Assembly (NCBI GenBank): GCA_964589725.1
Contig: CAZPUJ010000329.1
Coordinates: forward strand, 1 to 6,933
Direction: 5' to 3'
Length of the DNA: 6,933 nt
Origin: CAYSHJ01 sp964589725
Lineage (GTDB): Bacteria; Planctomycetota; Planctomycetia; Planctomycetales; Planctomycetaceae
The first letter of the stretch is position 1, and every line of letters begins with the position of its first letter. The position numbers were made by a program, and so were the translations under genes. The notes beneath the pieces were generated by a model. The model was not told the DNA's origin. It made no database searches and was given only the letters and a program-made list of their open reading frames with translations. Below, piece after piece: positions 5,659 to 6,933 of the stretch.

Positions 5659-6858
5659 ATGTTACTCACCCGCTGGCTGAACACACTCTCTGGTCGCATT
5701 CTGGGAAGACGGACACGGACACGTTCGGCAGGTCGTCGCGGCTCACTGCGCGGCACCTCTTTGGCCACTCGGACCGCCTCCTGGATCGTCGCCTCCAACA
5801 GCCCAGGACATTCGCCAGAGTTCGGGGAGGTGGCCGAACGCCTCGAAGAGCGTTGCTTTTTATCGGTTTCCCCTGTCTTTGCGGTGGACACGCTCACGAT
5901 CACGTTCGGTACGGCTAGCGATCAGGCCTACGTTAGCTATGACGGCGCGAATTTTGATGTCGGCACTTCAGAAGGGGCCAATGATCTTTACGACGGAACC
6001 GACCCGATCACGAAAATTGTGGTCGTCGATGGTGGAGCCAATGCGAGTCAAATCGCAACCTTCTCCGGCTCCACCGCTTTCCCCGGCGTGCTGACCAATC
6101 TGACCGTGACGGGCATTGAAACGTCCGAGGTGAAGCAGTCGATTCCCACGGCGACGGTCGTCTCAGGAAATGCGTCCACCGTCAACGTCACCGCGCCGGG
6201 CCAGATCCAGGACGGTATTGATTTGGCGGCCAGCGGCGCGACAGTCAACGTTGCGGCGGGGACGTACACCGAGAATCTCCTCCTCAACAAGGTGCTGACC
6301 CTGAAGGGCGCTCAATTTGGAGTGGATGCGCGAGGTCGGGTGGCGACCGAATCCATCGTTACGCCTTTGGTAGCGGGCAACACGACACTGGATATCACCA
6401 CGGGTAGCGGTGCGAGCGTTATCGACGGCTTCACCTTCAGCGGCGGAACGGCTCTTGGCATGCTCCGCTCTACCGCAAGTGCTATTAACGACAACCTGCA
6501 AATTCTAAACAACCGCTTCGACGGGTTCACCGGCGCGGCCATCTTTTTGGACAAGCCAGGTATCGACATCACGGTTAGCCAGAATTACATCGACGCAGGC
6601 AGCAAAACGTCTGGTGGCGCTACCTTCCATCTCGACACGGATGGCTTTGACGGCTTGCATCTAACCAATAACACGATTTCCAAGATAGGAGTTGCCGCAC
6701 CCGGAACTGCAATATTTTCGGATGGGAACCACAACATCGGGGCGAGCGCCGGGCGCAACCCGCTCATTAGCGGCAATTTGATTGAGAACCACAACAAATT
6801 GAGGATTAGATTCCGCGAGTCATCGAGCCGGAATCTAATCCTGTGTTCAACAAATTGA
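5659..6858 (+). CDS. Secreted planctomycete protein with LExR-type leader and parallel beta-helix, probably truncated by a repeat insertion
   Basis: The open frame is 399 residues. The ATG at 5659 has GGAG (5647-5650) 8 nt upstream. The start MLLTRWLNTL and an Arg-rich leader (9-40) lead to the motif LEERCFLS (62-69), the planctomycete extracellular-protein signature. A beta-rich segment follows (75-170). From about 175 a right-handed parallel beta-helix begins: the stretch around AAGTYTENLLLNKVLTLKGA and GVDARGR, then PbH1-like turns such as LQILNNRFDG, ITVSQNYID, LHLTNNTIS and ISGNLIENHN. This is the pectate-lyase-like fold found in many secreted or surface proteins, and no catalytic residues can be assigned. 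Residues 379-399 and the stop are encoded by the 56-bp tandem repeat that starts at 6792, so the helix ends abruptly in unrelated sequence. Planctomycete relatives of this type are usually much longer. The repeat's 112 bp also shift the frame, so the gene is probably interrupted, although expression of the short product is possible. Confidence 0.82.
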   Translation: MLLTRWLNTLSGRILGRRTRTRSAGRRGSLRGTSLATRTASWIVASNSPGHSPEFGEVAERLEERCFLSVSPVFAVDTLTITFGTASDQAYVSYDGANFDVGTSEGANDLYDGTDPITKIVVVDGGANASQIATFSGSTAFPGVLTNLTVTGIETSEVKQSIPTATVVSGNASTVNVTAPGQIQDGIDLAASGATVNVAAGTYTENLLLNKVLTLKGAQFGVDARGRVATESIVTPLVAGNTTLDITTGSGASVIDGFTFSGGTALGMLRSTASAINDNLQILNNRFDGFTGAAIFLDKPGIDITVSQNYIDAGSKTSGGATFHLDTDGFDGLHLTNNTISKIGVAAPGTAIFSDGNHNIGASAGRNPLISGNLIENHNKLRIRFRESSSRNLILCSTN

Positions 6859-6906
6859 GGATTAGATTCCGCGAGTCATCGAGCCGGAATCTAATCCTGT
6901 GTTCAA
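6792..6906. repeat. Tandem 56-bp repeat (two identical copies) with perfect 13-bp inverted arms
   Basis: Unit 1 (6792-6847) and unit 2 (6848-6903) are identical, and CAA at 6904-6906 starts a third that then diverges. Within each unit AGGATTAGATTCC pairs perfectly with GGAATCTAATCCT across a 15-nt loop. The arms lie at 6802-6814 and 6830-6842 in unit 1, and at 6858-6870 and 6886-6898 in unit 2. Linker DNA (CTGTGTTCAACAAATTG type) joins the hairpins. There are no variable spacers, so it is not a CRISPR. It lies in the 3' part of the beta-helix reading frame and ends that frame. Confidence 0.9.
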
Positions 6907-6933
6907 GAAGCCCGGCTGAGAGTTTGGCGGCGT
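6907..6933. other. Right edge of window after the tandem repeat
   Basis: Only 27 bp remain. One frame starting at 6906 reads RSPAESLAA without a stop. The frame that would continue the beta-helix gene if both 56-bp units were excised hits TGA at once. This is too short to say whether the interrupted gene resumes. Confidence 0.4.

Noticed and set aside
6792..6906. CRISPR array
   Set aside because: The 56-bp units are identical end to end with no variable spacers, and no cas genes are present.
6792..6906. Integron attC site
   Set aside because: GTTCAAC matches the RYYYAAC core, but no matching GTTRRRY core at the right place was found, and the units are exact tandem copies.

Overview
The window looks like chromosomal DNA from a planctomycete of moderately high GC content. 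The main argument is a shared N-terminal plan on two large plus-strand proteins. Both begin with a short ML..WL start and a basic Arg/Ser-rich leader, followed by an LExRxLL-type motif (LENRALLA and LEERCFLS) at the end of the leader. This is the planctomycete extracellular-protein signature as I recall it. After it come long, Thr/Ser/Gly/Asn-rich, beta-structured bodies typical of giant secreted proteins. No housekeeping genes, tRNA or rRNA are visible.

Layout, left to right. (1) Positions 1-543 hold the C-terminal end of an RTX protein whose front lies outside the window. It is followed by a strong hairpin terminator (569-631) and about 330 bp with no convincing gene. (2) Positions 1014-4103 hold a complete 1029-residue surface protein: leader, beta-rich region, autotransporter-type strand repeats, a cadherin/VCBS-like domain, a pre-RTX domain, and 14 RTX nonapeptides. 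Its last 543 bases, its terminator and the following bases are a gap-free duplicate of 1-650, at a constant offset of 3560. (3) Positions 4104-4957 hold the second terminator, a decayed fragment of the same pre-RTX domain, and an otherwise gene-free stretch with an AT-rich patch. (4) Positions 4958-5658 are a graveyard: a 25-bp leader relic, an antisense DUF4143-type ATPase pseudogene with three separate lesions, a 142-bp composite palindrome, and a simple AAATCTG/AAATCCC repeat. (5) Positions 5659-6858 hold a second LExR-type secreted protein with a parallel beta-helix. Its frame runs into a tandem 56-bp repeat carrying perfect 13-bp inverted arms (6792-6906), which supplies its last residues and stop codon.

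The live genes probably all make exported or cell-surface proteins: Ca2+-binding RTX proteins and a beta-helix protein. No secretion machinery is present. The most striking feature is plasticity: tandem duplication and probable gene conversion of RTX ends, broken paralogue pieces, a decayed ATPase gene, and palindromic repeats in and between surface-protein genes. I see no defence system, CRISPR array or clearly new enzymatic system. The palindromic elements are the least explained signals.
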